The notes under the pieces were generated by a model that searched no databases, was not told the DNA's origin, and saw only the letters and a program-made list of their open reading frames with translations. A stretch of 52,243 bases of DNA from the NCBI GenBank assembly GCA_016185625.1, contig JACPND010000009.1, forward strand, positions 1-52,243, given 5' to 3'. Positions 8,553-16,650 of this stretch are shown one piece after another. Each line of letters starts with the position of its first letter. Positions within the stretch are counted from its first letter, which is position 1. The stretch comes from Candidatus Woesearchaeota archaeon. GTDB taxonomy: Archaea > Nanobdellota > Nanobdellia > Woesearchaeales > GW2011-AR9. The position numbers were made by a program, and so were the translations under genes.

Positions 8553-9665
8553 ATGGCCACACCTTTATGCCCTTATTTCGGATCATGCGGCGGCTGCGCA
8601 ACACAGCATCTCGAGTATAGCCTGCAGCTCGAAAACAAGAAGAAGTCGTTAACGCAACTGATCAACTATTCGGACATCAACGTCTTCTCCGCTAACGAAT
8701 ACTTCTACCGCAATCGCATGGATTTTGTCTTTCATCCGCGAGGTGTAGGATTACGGGAGAAAGACAAATGGTGGAAGATTATGGATATTGAACGCTGCGT
8801 TATTTCGCAGGAGCCATTGAACAAATTATTATTAGAAGTGCGGACGTTCTTTACCAATGTCGATGCGTTTGATGTCCGCCAGCATACTGGAACTTTCCGC
8901 TATGCGGTGATTCGCGTGACCACGATTGGCGATTCATCCGTCTCTTTCGTCGTCAATGAAGAATCTACAAAATTAGAAGAGGCAACAGAGAAAATAAAGG
9001 AATTTGCCGCCAAAACGACGGCCAACAATATTCTGATTACCTACGTCAAACCTGATACCGATGAAAGCGTTTCTGAAGAATATATCCTAATCAAAGGGAG
9101 AGAGCTTCTGCAGGAAAAACTGCTGGGCAGAACATTTTATTATCCGGTTCAGGGATTCTTTCAGAACAATCCGGCGATGGCCGAAAAGATGCTGCAATAT
9201 AGCTATGATATTTTGCCCAAATACGATACTAAAAAAGCGCATCTCCTGGACCTGTATGGCGGCGTGGGCACGTTTGGGATCATTAACTCCGATCTTTTCA
9301 AAGCAGTTACTATTGTGGAAAGCGTTCCGCCGGCAATTGAATGTGCGAAGAGAAATGCAAAAGAGAATAGAATATCAAACAGTAATGCTCTGGTGCTGGA
9401 TGCCAGGAATCTGAAAAAGCTAGCGTTGCCGTCGCCATTGTTTGTCATCACCGATCCGCCCAGAAGCGGCATGCATCCCAAGACGATTGAAGAATTAAAG
9501 AGGGTAAAGCCGGAAGTGATTCTTTATATCTCCTGTAATATTCAACAACTCGCTAAAGACATTCCCAAATTCAAAGAATACAAAATACAAAGTGCAGCAT
9601 TATTCGACTTATTCCCGCAGACGAACCATGTAGAAGCGGCGGTAGAATTGGTGAAAACACTTTAG
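8553..9665 (+). CDS. TrmA/RumA-type RNA uracil-5 methyltransferase
   Basis: A 370-residue SAM-dependent enzyme expected to make 5-methyluridine in rRNA or tRNA. The N-terminus has the iron-sulfur motif CPYFGSCGGC (Cys6, Cys12, Cys15), with a fourth Cys in IERCVIS near residue 80. The SAM site is LLDLYGGVGTFG. The catalytic cysteine is Cys328 in ILYISCN. The C-terminal NHVEAAVEL carries the conserved glutamate. No TRAM domain is present, as in archaeal members. Whether the target is tRNA U54 or a 23S rRNA position cannot be decided from sequence. It converges with the next gene by 4 bases. Confidence 0.9.
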   Translation: MATPLCPYFGSCGGCATQHLEYSLQLENKKKSLTQLINYSDINVFSANEYFYRNRMDFVFHPRGVGLREKDKWWKIMDIERCVISQEPLNKLLLEVRTFFTNVDAFDVRQHTGTFRYAVIRVTTIGDSSVSFVVNEESTKLEEATEKIKEFAAKTTANNILITYVKPDTDESVSEEYILIKGRELLQEKLLGRTFYYPVQGFFQNNPAMAEKMLQYSYDILPKYDTKKAHLLDLYGGVGTFGIINSDLFKAVTIVESVPPAIECAKRNAKENRISNSNALVLDARNLKKLALPSPLFVITDPPRSGMHPKTIEELKRVKPEVILYISCNIQQLAKDIPKFKEYKIQSAALFDLFPQTNHVEAAVELVKTL

Positions 9666-10288
9666 TAGCCGCGTATACTTTTCGTATTCCTTCTCTCCAC
9701 CAAAGGCAGGCAAAAGCTCACAAACACTTTTTCTAATAGTTCCGTATTCTCCCCACAATGCCTCCGTATTTTCTCCCATTCCTTATTTCGGTACAATTTC
9801 TCCACATCGGCCCCGGAATGCCGTTCCGCCTTTTGGACATCCAAGCCATGCAATTTAGCCAATATCTCCAAATTGGGATTCGTGAACGTCCCATATTGCG
9901 AAAAGAACTGCATGGTGTCAAAGTGATTGGACGTTTCCATGTTCCATTTGCTCGTATTGATCTGCACTGGAACGGGGATCTTATTTACCACGGAACGAAT
10001 CACCAAAAAGGGAATTTCTCCGCTATACCCGTTATGCGTCACAAAGACATCCACCTGGCTCGTGCTGACCATCCGCCAGAGTTCACGAAGAAGGTTTTTT
10101 TCATCCTCTCCGCTTAAGACGATGGTTTTATCGTTTGCGGATTTCACTCCAATAGCAATAATCCGGGAATAATTGGGGTCATAACTGCGCCGTTCCTTGC
10201 TGATCTGCTTGTCCATCAGGTAGTTGCGGACATCGTCGTCGGTGATCTCAAGAGGAGAGGTCTCCAGAGTCATGATGAAGTAGTTCAT
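9662..10288 (-). CDS. RNase H-fold exonuclease-like protein, active site apparently altered
   Basis: A 208-residue protein whose layout matches the DnaQ/PolB-type 3'-5' exonuclease fold (closest to the DNA_pol_B_exo2 group). Exo I would be MTLET, Exo II HNGYSGEIPFL, Exo III around RRHCGENTELLEKVF. Aligned by eye to the usual DIET, NGxxFD and YCxxD patterns, the acidic residues are replaced by Thr, Glu and Asn. It may be inactive or a nucleic-acid-binding relative. A TATA-like TTTAAATAG (10308-10316) lies about 25 bases upstream on the minus strand, suggesting a leaderless mRNA. Confidence 0.65.
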   Translation of the reverse strand: MNYFIMTLETSPLEITDDDVRNYLMDKQISKERRSYDPNYSRIIAIGVKSANDKTIVLSGEDEKNLLRELWRMVSTSQVDVFVTHNGYSGEIPFLVIRSVVNKIPVPVQINTSKWNMETSNHFDTMQFFSQYGTFTNPNLEILAKLHGLDVQKAERHSGADVEKLYRNKEWEKIRRHCGENTELLEKVFVSFCLPLVERRNTKSIRGY

Positions 10289-10644
10289 ACATAAACAAAA
10301 GAGTTAATGTTTAAATAGTTTGTTGTGAGAAGTATGCATTAAGTTAAGTCAGGGCTAGCGTGGTCAATAATACCTGCCGAGCTATACTATTCGTAAGAAA
10401 AAGATCAGATGCGAAAATAGTCAGATGATCCTGTCGATGAGAAGGATCATCGAGGAAAACGACTGCCTAAATTTGTCTTACCTAGCTTTCCGAGTTTAGC
10501 AAGGACGTCACGAACGAGCTCAACGAGTGACTTGACGCTTAGCTCGCACCACACTCTTGGCCAGGCGGAACTTTTCAATATGACCAAACCGCAGCAAAAG
10601 CTTTAAAAGATAACAACATCATCACCACTTCTTGAAAGCGTACC
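10289..10644. other. 356-base intergenic region between divergent genes
   Basis: It holds the promoters of the divergent exonuclease-like gene and rtcB (CTTTAAAAG at 10600-10608 for rtcB) and a long inverted-repeat block (10378-10546). No coding sequence seen. Confidence 0.6.
10378..10546. ncRNA. Candidate structured RNA or long inverted-repeat element
   Basis: CGAGCTA (10378-10384) pairs with TAGCTCG (10540-10546). Inside is a perfect 9-bp hairpin GATGATCCT (10424-10432) / AGGATCATC (10443-10451) with a 10-base loop. The GCGTGGTCAA string just before it (10358-10367) is also found inside the 30362-30523 element, hinting at a related element. Confidence 0.4.
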
Positions 10645-12129
10645 ATGGAAGACCATAACAACCAACCAGCAGGTCCACCGCCCGAACTCACGCAAATTTC
10701 TAAGGTAGTCTGGGAACTTCCCATAACGTATAAAAAAGGCATGCTCGTTCCGGCGCGGATTATTGCTAACAAAGAACTGATTGCATCCATGGATGCAGGT
10801 GTTTTCAACCAGGTGACAAATGTTGCCAGTCTCCCGGGAATCCAGAAATATGCCTATTGCATGCCTGACGGACATTGGGGATATGGATTTCCTATCGGGG
10901 GCGTCGCGGCTTTTGATCCGAAAGAAGGCGGCGTAATCTCGCCCGGCGGGATTGGTTTTGACATAAATTGCGGCATGCGCCTGATCACCACCGCCCTTAC
11001 CGTCAAGGACGTCAAACCCCGCATCAAAGAATTAGTCGATGCGCTCTACAGAGCAGTTCCTGCCGGCGTCGGCTGCAAGGGATTTGTCAAAATCACCAAA
11101 AGCCAGTTCCGCGATGTGATGAAAGACGGTGCGCAGTGGTGCCTGAAGAACGGCTATGCCTGGGAAGGTGATACCATCAACATTGAAGATCATGGAAAAA
11201 TTCCCGGAGCAGATCCTGACAAAGTTTCTGACAAAGCCGTGCTGCGGGGATTGGACCAGCTCGGGACCTTGGGCAGCGGAAATCATTATTTGGAAATTCA
11301 GGAAGTGCGTGAAGGCAATATTTTTGACCAGGAAGCAGCCAACGCCATGGGCATCACTAAACCTGGACAAATTGTGATCATGGTTCACTGTGGAAGCAGA
11401 GGGATGGGCCATCAGGTGGGGACAGATTATCTCAAGAAATTTTTAGAGGTGATGCCCAAATATGGGATTACTATTCTAGATCAGGAGTTAGCCTGCGCTC
11501 CGTTTAACTCGCCAGAAGGACAAGACTATTACGCTGCCATGGCCTGCGCCGCCAATATGGCCTTTGCCAACAGGCAAGTCATCACTCATCGCATCCGGGA
11601 AGTGTTCAGCCAGATCTTCAAGAAGCCGGCGGAAGAATTAGGGATGAATTTGGTGTATGATGTCGCTCACAATATTGCGAAATTAGAGAAGTATGACATT
11701 GATGGAAAAATAAAAGAGTTGTTAGTTCACCGCAAAGGAGCCACGCGGGCCTTTGGTCCAGGCAGAGGAGAATTTCTGCCGCCCAAATATGCGAAAATCG
11801 GCCAGCCGGTAATTTTGGGAGGATCGATGGAAACCGGTTCGTATTTATTGAAAGGGACTGACGGAGCGGATGAAACGTTTGCCAGTACAGCTCATGGTGC
11901 AGGGAGAACGATGAGCCGGGCGAAAGCTAAACATATCCATCGCGGCGATCAATTGCAAAAAGACATGGAGCACCGCGGGATTTATGTGCATTCGGTTACG
12001 ATGAGCGGACTGGCAGAAGAAGCGGGAAGTGCATATAAAGATATTGAAGCGGTCGTGGATACATTGGAAGCTGCCGGAATAACTAAACGTGTCGTGGCCT
12101 TGAAGCCGATTGGCAATGTGAAAGGTTAA
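10645..12129 (+). CDS. rtcB: RNA-splicing ligase RtcB
   Basis: A 494-residue GTP- and Mn-dependent ligase that joins 2',3'-cyclic phosphate (or 3'-phosphate) RNA ends to 5'-OH ends, as in archaeal tRNA splicing. Signature segments: CMPDGHWGYGFPIGGVAAFD, the metal-binding Cys109 in FDINCGMR, LGSGNHYLEIQ, VHCGSRGMGHQV, and the guanylylated His417 in STAHGAGRTMSR. The C-terminal VVALKPIGNVKG is the usual end. No intein is present. It is full length. A TATA-like box lies about 44 bases upstream, implying a short leader. Confidence 0.97.
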   Translation: MEDHNNQPAGPPPELTQISKVVWELPITYKKGMLVPARIIANKELIASMDAGVFNQVTNVASLPGIQKYAYCMPDGHWGYGFPIGGVAAFDPKEGGVISPGGIGFDINCGMRLITTALTVKDVKPRIKELVDALYRAVPAGVGCKGFVKITKSQFRDVMKDGAQWCLKNGYAWEGDTINIEDHGKIPGADPDKVSDKAVLRGLDQLGTLGSGNHYLEIQEVREGNIFDQEAANAMGITKPGQIVIMVHCGSRGMGHQVGTDYLKKFLEVMPKYGITILDQELACAPFNSPEGQDYYAAMACAANMAFANRQVITHRIREVFSQIFKKPAEELGMNLVYDVAHNIAKLEKYDIDGKIKELLVHRKGATRAFGPGRGEFLPPKYAKIGQPVILGGSMETGSYLLKGTDGADETFASTAHGAGRTMSRAKAKHIHRGDQLQKDMEHRGIYVHSVTMSGLAEEAGSAYKDIEAVVDTLEAAGITKRVVALKPIGNVKG

Positions 12130-12173
12130 ATTTATATATTACTTTTTGTTTTCTCTTGTCAAGGTTCAGAATC

Positions 12174-12836
12174 ATGTTCAAAAAGTGGTTATTATCAGGA
12201 ATAGTATGTGGTTTAATACTTCTTCTTATGGGGTGTGCTGCTCAAGAAGCGGCTGATGAAGAAGGGGAAGAAGAGGAAATCGTGGAGGAAGAAGCGGTTG
12301 AGGAAGAAGCCGGAGAAACTCCGGAAACCGCTCCAGAAGAATCTGCTGCTGAATCTACCGCACCGCCGCCTGTGGAAGGGGATTGCAAAGCCCAGTGGGT
12401 CTGCGCCAGTTCGGTTTATAAAATCTATCGCCAGGCTGACTGCACCTTTGACTTTACCACCAAAGCCGAATGTAAACGAGGCTGTGTTGAGGAAGAAGGA
12501 AAAGATGCCAAATGCCGGCCACCGCCGGTCTGTACTTCAGGATTTAAATGCCGCACGGCAACGAAAAAAGGATATCAGAATGAAGACTGTTCCTGGATTA
12601 AAGAGAAGGAATGTGAGCTTGGCTGTGAAAATAATGCCTGTGTCGCTCCGGTTACGGAATCAACGACATCAACCTCATCAGCTACGGATGAGTATGCCGT
12701 GCAGAACAAGACCTCCGGCTGCACTGAAGGCTGGAAATGTTTTGATGCTGAATATAAAGTATTTCAGGAAAGTAATTGTTATACTCAAGGGAGGATTTAT
12801 TGCCAGAATGGCTGTCTGAATGGGCAGTGCCAATAA
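12174..12836 (+). CDS. Cys-rich lipoprotein with three tandem repeats
   Basis: A 220-residue lipoprotein starting at the ATG at 12174; a TTG 18 bases upstream is less likely. The signal is MFKKWLLSG...LLLMGC, followed by a very acidic linker (Glu runs, Ala, Pro). Three repeats follow, each with the pattern W/FxC...YK/GY...xDC...C..GC...C (VCASSVYKIYRQADC, KCRTATKKGYQNEDC, KCFDAEYKVFQESNC). The even Cys number suggests disulfide-stabilised extracellular knots. No enzymatic motif. An anchored surface adhesin or binding protein is the likeliest role. Confidence 0.8.
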   Translation: MFKKWLLSGIVCGLILLLMGCAAQEAADEEGEEEEIVEEEAVEEEAGETPETAPEESAAESTAPPPVEGDCKAQWVCASSVYKIYRQADCTFDFTTKAECKRGCVEEEGKDAKCRPPPVCTSGFKCRTATKKGYQNEDCSWIKEKECELGCENNACVAPVTESTTSTSSATDEYAVQNKTSGCTEGWKCFDAEYKVFQESNCYTQGRIYCQNGCLNGQCQ

Positions 12837-12876
12837 TGACCAGAAACCAAAGGAGACCTGAAATCTGAGCTGAGAC

Positions 12877-13980
12877 ATGAGAGATTATTTCTCGCGCTTT
12901 CGAACCCCGTACCTGCTGCTGACCTGTCACACGCTGATAGCTGCGTTGTCATTCTCTTTTGTCCCTCTATTCTTTCGTAATCAAGGCTACTCGCTCTGGT
13001 TTATCCTGCTGCTCTATATTATCTACACGGGTACTGCCGTATTCTCTATCCCTTTTTTAGCACGGATTCCGATAAAGCGTTTTCTCATCACCGGCTTGGT
13101 GTTGTTCATGGTGATGTTATTGGTCTTAGCTGCCAATCCTGCCTATTCTTTTTACATCGTGGCCATATTACTAGGATTGAATGCTTTTTTGTTTTGGATT
13201 CCGCTGAATTATCTTTTCTTTAGTGCATCGACCACGCAGACGAATGCCGTGGACAGCTCGCTTTACATGAGCATTTCGACACTGCTGGCCGCGTTTATTC
13301 CTCCCCTAGGAGCGTTCTTTATACAGCGAACAGGGTATAGTCATTTATTTTTCTTTGCGGCGCTGCTCTACCTTATTCCACTCTATCTGCTCTATCAGCG
13401 TGTTCCGGAGCAGCATCATGAAATTTCATTCCTGCCGGCCGTCCGCAATTTCAAGGGCCTGAAGACGATTACCCTGTTTGAGGGAAGTTTGCAGCTCTTC
13501 GGCGGCGTTGTTTTGCCGGTCTATGCTCTTCTCTATTTGAGAACAGAGATGGAATTTGGCCTGCTGTTGAGTTATATCGGCATTGCTGGCTTCTTTGTCT
13601 CTCTTGTGCTCTCCTTCCGTTCCGATAAGACACAGCGCAGGAAAAAATATGTCTTTCTCTCTTTCCTGCTGCTCACGGCATCGATCATTTCCCTCGCCTT
13701 TGCTCACAATGTTCTGCAATTTCTGATTGCCGTCGGTATTTTTTCGATGATTGCCACGGCATCCTATCCTCTTCGCTTAGCTGTAAGCCTGGACGCCAAG
13801 CAGCCCACGGCAGAGTTCTGGACGATGCGAGAATTTTTCTTTAGTCTGGGCCGGATGATTACTTTGTCGTTAGCGATGTTGTTTTTGTATCTGGAGACAT
13901 ATTGGGCGGTCTTTGTGCTATATGGGCTGATGAGTGCGGCGTATCCTTTTTTAGTATATCGCAAGCTAAAAATGTGTTAG
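12877..13980 (+). CDS. MFS-type membrane transporter
   Basis: A 367-residue integral membrane protein with about ten to eleven hydrophobic helices arranged as two halves joined by a loop near residues 170-190 (YQRVPEQHHEISFLP). A loop RSDKTQRRKKY near residue 248 resembles the basic cytoplasmic loop between helices of the second MFS half. The substrate cannot be inferred. It is slightly shorter than standard 12-helix permeases. It lies 40 bases after the Cys-rich lipoprotein and converges with the GINS gene. Confidence 0.8.
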   Translation: MRDYFSRFRTPYLLLTCHTLIAALSFSFVPLFFRNQGYSLWFILLLYIIYTGTAVFSIPFLARIPIKRFLITGLVLFMVMLLVLAANPAYSFYIVAILLGLNAFLFWIPLNYLFFSASTTQTNAVDSSLYMSISTLLAAFIPPLGAFFIQRTGYSHLFFFAALLYLIPLYLLYQRVPEQHHEISFLPAVRNFKGLKTITLFEGSLQLFGGVVLPVYALLYLRTEMEFGLLLSYIGIAGFFVSLVLSFRSDKTQRRKKYVFLSFLLLTASIISLAFAHNVLQFLIAVGIFSMIATASYPLRLAVSLDAKQPTAEFWTMREFFFSLGRMITLSLAMLFLYLETYWAVFVLYGLMSAAYPFLVYRKLKMC

Positions 13981-13995
13981 CGGCACGTCAAACGG

Positions 13996-14682
13996 TCACA
14001 CCTTCACCGCCCTTCCTTTCCGTACTAGCAAATCGGCCACTTCCGGAAATATCTCCGTCTCTTCACCGGTGTCAAACGGGCCATAGACTTTCATGTCCTT
14101 CCAGACGAAGCTGGGAACGGCATGCGTAAATTTGATTCTGGTTTTGTCCGGATTTTCCGGTGCATCTTCATCGGCATCCGGCATCGCCTGCTCCAATTCT
14201 TTTCGGATCTGCTCTTTCTTCTGCTCCAGCAGGGAGGATTGCATGGATATTGATGGTACTGATAGCATCGGCAATTGCCCCTGCATCAGATTCAATAAAA
14301 CTCCGTGCCGATGAGCATCTAATGTCATTAAAATCTTATGATAAAAATCCAGTTCTTCCGATAACATCGCACTAGTGTCAATAATATCAGATCCCGTCCT
14401 GCTTTTGTTCAAAGCTATCTCAATGATCTTTTTTTCACGCTTTTCATAGATCTCTTTCAGGATGCGCCGGGTGCTGCGTAATTCATATTCCACTTTCTGC
14501 TTTTCACTGACGGCGAAGATCTGGGTGTCATCTTTAATGCTTTCTAAGAGGGTCTGCTTCTCCCGCAGATGGGTTATCACATCCAGAAAGAAAGTGGCTT
14601 CTAGCTTCTGCAAATCTTCCCGCTTTTTCTCGTTCCGCAGGATATCGTACAGAGTTTCCAAAGTAATACGTATTTCTCCCAT
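13996..14682 (-). CDS. Archaeal GINS subunit (Gins51 type)
   Basis: A 228-residue replication factor, part of the CMG-like helicase (Cdc45/RecJ, MCM, GINS). The N-terminal two-thirds is a helical A domain (EKREDLQKLEATFFLDVITHL, IYEKREKKIIEIALN). An acidic linker (DADEDAPENPDK) leads to a small beta B domain, VPSFVWKDMKVYGPFDTGEE followed by EIFPEVADLLVRKGRAVKV. A-then-B order is the hallmark of Gins51. The EIFPEVADLLVRKG segment is strongly conserved in archaeal members. Full length. Confidence 0.88.
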   Translation of the reverse strand: MGEIRITLETLYDILRNEKKREDLQKLEATFFLDVITHLREKQTLLESIKDDTQIFAVSEKQKVEYELRSTRRILKEIYEKREKKIIEIALNKSRTGSDIIDTSAMLSEELDFYHKILMTLDAHRHGVLLNLMQGQLPMLSVPSISMQSSLLEQKKEQIRKELEQAMPDADEDAPENPDKTRIKFTHAVPSFVWKDMKVYGPFDTGEETEIFPEVADLLVRKGRAVKV

Positions 14683-14738
14683 AAATCTTTCTAAATTTCC
14701 AAGAGAAGCGTAGTTTTAAAAGATATTGCTGATGGAGA

Positions 14739-14837
14739 CTATAGAAGGGTTTGAATAATCTGTCCTTATTTGTCAAACCATTCTAAGAAGGACTCTGAAT
14801 TCAATACTAAATCGGGGTTATTCAAAGTCCTCTATAG
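14739..14837. repeat. Double-hairpin element family A, intact copy 1
   Basis: 99 bases with terminal inverted repeats: left CTATAGAAGGGTTTGAATAA, right (reverse complement) CTATAGAGGACTTTGAATAA. Internal arms form two tandem hairpins (GGTTTGA.../TCAAACC around GTCAAACCATTCTAAG, then GACTCTGAAT.../ATTCAAAGTC). The reverse complement of 21701-21798 aligns to it along the whole length. Confidence 0.85.
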
Positions 14838-14889
14838 GTTTTCAGCGGCTGCTTTTGGTATTTGTTATTACCCTACAATAGCGAAAGAT

Positions 14890-14897
14890 TTATAAAG
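14890..14897 (+). promoter_or_regulatory. TATA box for the methyltransferase gene
   Basis: TTATAAAG begins 29 bases before the ATG at 14919. Archaeal transcription starts about 25-27 bases after TATA, so the mRNA should begin almost at that ATG, which decides between it and upstream candidates. Confidence 0.65.
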
Positions 14898-14918
14898 CCG
14901 TTAATGCCATTTCTAACC

Positions 14919-15632
14919 ATGTCTGAAAACGTGTACAATGCTGAGATTAGCCGGGGGTATGATGCCACCATGGACGCTGGTTATAATCCGAATAGTTATA
15001 AAGTTGCGGTCGAAGCAATGCTCAAAATACTAGGTTCAAGAAAGAAAGTTCTGGAGTTAGGTATTGGAACAGGATTACTTGCGGAGCAATTAGTAGAATG
15101 CGGGATTGATCTTTCCGGTACTGACTTTAGTGCGTCAATGCTGGAAAAGGCAGCAGCCAGACTCGGAGATAGAGTTAAATTATATCAACAGGACGTTCTT
15201 ACTCTTGATTTGCCGGAAGTATATGAAGCTGCGGTCTCTCACGGCGGAGTTTGGGTTGCTGTTCGAGATGGAAATTTTCTGGATAGTCATATTACTGGAT
15301 ATGAGAGGAATCTGCAGGGATTAACAAGAGTGGCCCAACATCTTACGCCAGATGGTGTATTGATCATTAATGTTGGTCCAGAACAGAAGGATTTGACTCT
15401 GAAACTGACTAGGGGAGAATATTCGCAACGCGTTTTCTTTAAAGGAGACCATTACGAAAAGGATTATGTTGTAACAGAAGGTGGTTGGGTAGTAGCGTTG
15501 CAGCATTGTGTATATGGAAGATTTAATGAGGAAGAAACAGCTCGAATGATGGAGGAAGCAGGTTTTAAAGCGAGCGGAAGGGACGAACATTTTGCCGTGT
15601 TTGAGAAGGGGCAGGATGATGAGACAAGATGA
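14919..15632 (+). CDS. Class I SAM-dependent methyltransferase
   Basis: A 237-residue protein starting at MSENVYN (ATG 14919); earlier in-frame starts lie upstream of the TATA box. Motif I is KVLELGIGTGLLAEQL (about residues 37-52), with SGTDFSASMLEKAAARL as the acidic-strand region and VLIINVGPE later. This is a Methyltransf_11/25-type Rossmann domain. The final ATGA overlaps the next gene's start, so the two are likely translationally coupled. The substrate is unknown; the neighbouring exported HExxH proteins and radical SAM enzyme leave a peptide- or RNA-modifying role open. Confidence 0.85.
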   Translation: MSENVYNAEISRGYDATMDAGYNPNSYKVAVEAMLKILGSRKKVLELGIGTGLLAEQLVECGIDLSGTDFSASMLEKAAARLGDRVKLYQQDVLTLDLPEVYEAAVSHGGVWVAVRDGNFLDSHITGYERNLQGLTRVAQHLTPDGVLIINVGPEQKDLTLKLTRGEYSQRVFFKGDHYEKDYVVTEGGWVVALQHCVYGRFNEEETARMMEEAGFKASGRDEHFAVFEKGQDDETR

Positions 15633-16474
15633 TGAAACAAAAGCACAGAGCCAGGGATACCCCAAAGACTACCGGAAAAAGAGCACTGACGATAGTTTTA
15701 GGATTCGTCTGTCTCCCTGCCGGTTATTACGCCATTAAAGCTGCTCACTCTTCATCTGCAGATATCTATGAAACACGGTCGAATGACTCGGTGATGGCTA
15801 TCTCCTTTGCCGAAGCGCAACTCTTCCCGGCCAAACGGCAGGCATACCTGGACGAACTGCTGCAAGGAGTAGATCTTCCGTATTGTGAAGCTGTGCTCTA
15901 TGACCCCGATGGCTCACAGATTTTGTCTTATCGGGATCTGCAATTGGCGCCAGGAAAAAACAGCCCGCATCAAAACGCCATTTTTTTAGAGCGGGAAGAA
16001 AGCCTCTTTCAGGGAGGACAGTATCATATTTATACGCCATCTATTATTAACCGGCGGGGAAAAGGGGAACATACCGCTATTTTTGTGGGGCAGAAGGCAT
16101 TTACGTCGGATCTGTTTCAGAATGATGAGGATTTAAAAGCTGCTCTTGTTGCCCATGAACAGCGCCATGTTCTGCAATATGCGCAGGGAATGAACGTGGA
16201 CCAGTCTGTACCGCCGCCGTTTATTGACCATCTTCTGGAGGGAAGAATCACATTGAAAACAGTCTACGATATCGCTGAATTAGATGCACAGCAGCAGGAA
16301 TTGATGAGGATCAAGCAAGGGGAATTTAGGGTAAGTGATTCCTATCTCACGTCTCGCCGGAATGAATTTTACCAGAACAAAAGTCGTCTGGAGACAATGC
16401 TGTCTTTTTCGTCTCCAGCACAGGCAGCTTACATCAAGGCGGCCCTGAGGTCCTATGGCACGACTGCCTTTTGA
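15629..16474 (+). CDS. Membrane-anchored HExxH protein, putative zinc metallopeptidase
   Basis: A 281-residue protein overlapping the methyltransferase by 4 bases. A basic N-terminus (KQKHRARDTPKTTGKR) and one helix (ALTIVLGFVCLPAGYYAI) give an N-terminal anchor with the body outside the cell. LVAHEQRHVLQYAQG contains His176-Glu177-x-x-His180, the zincin signature. A third zinc ligand may be in IDHLLEGR or the AELDAQQQE helix (AELDA is like the ExxxD of some gluzincins). No other family marker is recognised, so peptidase activity is inferred from the motif only. Confidence 0.6.
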   Translation: MMKQKHRARDTPKTTGKRALTIVLGFVCLPAGYYAIKAAHSSSADIYETRSNDSVMAISFAEAQLFPAKRQAYLDELLQGVDLPYCEAVLYDPDGSQILSYRDLQLAPGKNSPHQNAIFLEREESLFQGGQYHIYTPSIINRRGKGEHTAIFVGQKAFTSDLFQNDEDLKAALVAHEQRHVLQYAQGMNVDQSVPPPFIDHLLEGRITLKTVYDIAELDAQQQELMRIKQGEFRVSDSYLTSRRNEFYQNKSRLETMLSFSSPAQAAYIKAALRSYGTTAF

Positions 16475-16650
16475 TATGGAATAAGCTATACGTTACAATG
16501 TACTGATGATAGAGTAAATTGCGGCAGATGTAAACCATCACCATAATTATCTATAAAGGACGATAGGGTTTGCAGATACATTTCTTTATTGTTTCTAAGA
16601 ATCACAAATAAGTAGTAAAATATTTAAATGAGAAGTTCATTTTACTGTAT

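Noticed and set aside
16500-16560. C/D box small RNA suggested by TGATGA
   Set aside because: Matching D, C' and D' boxes at the right spacing were not found.
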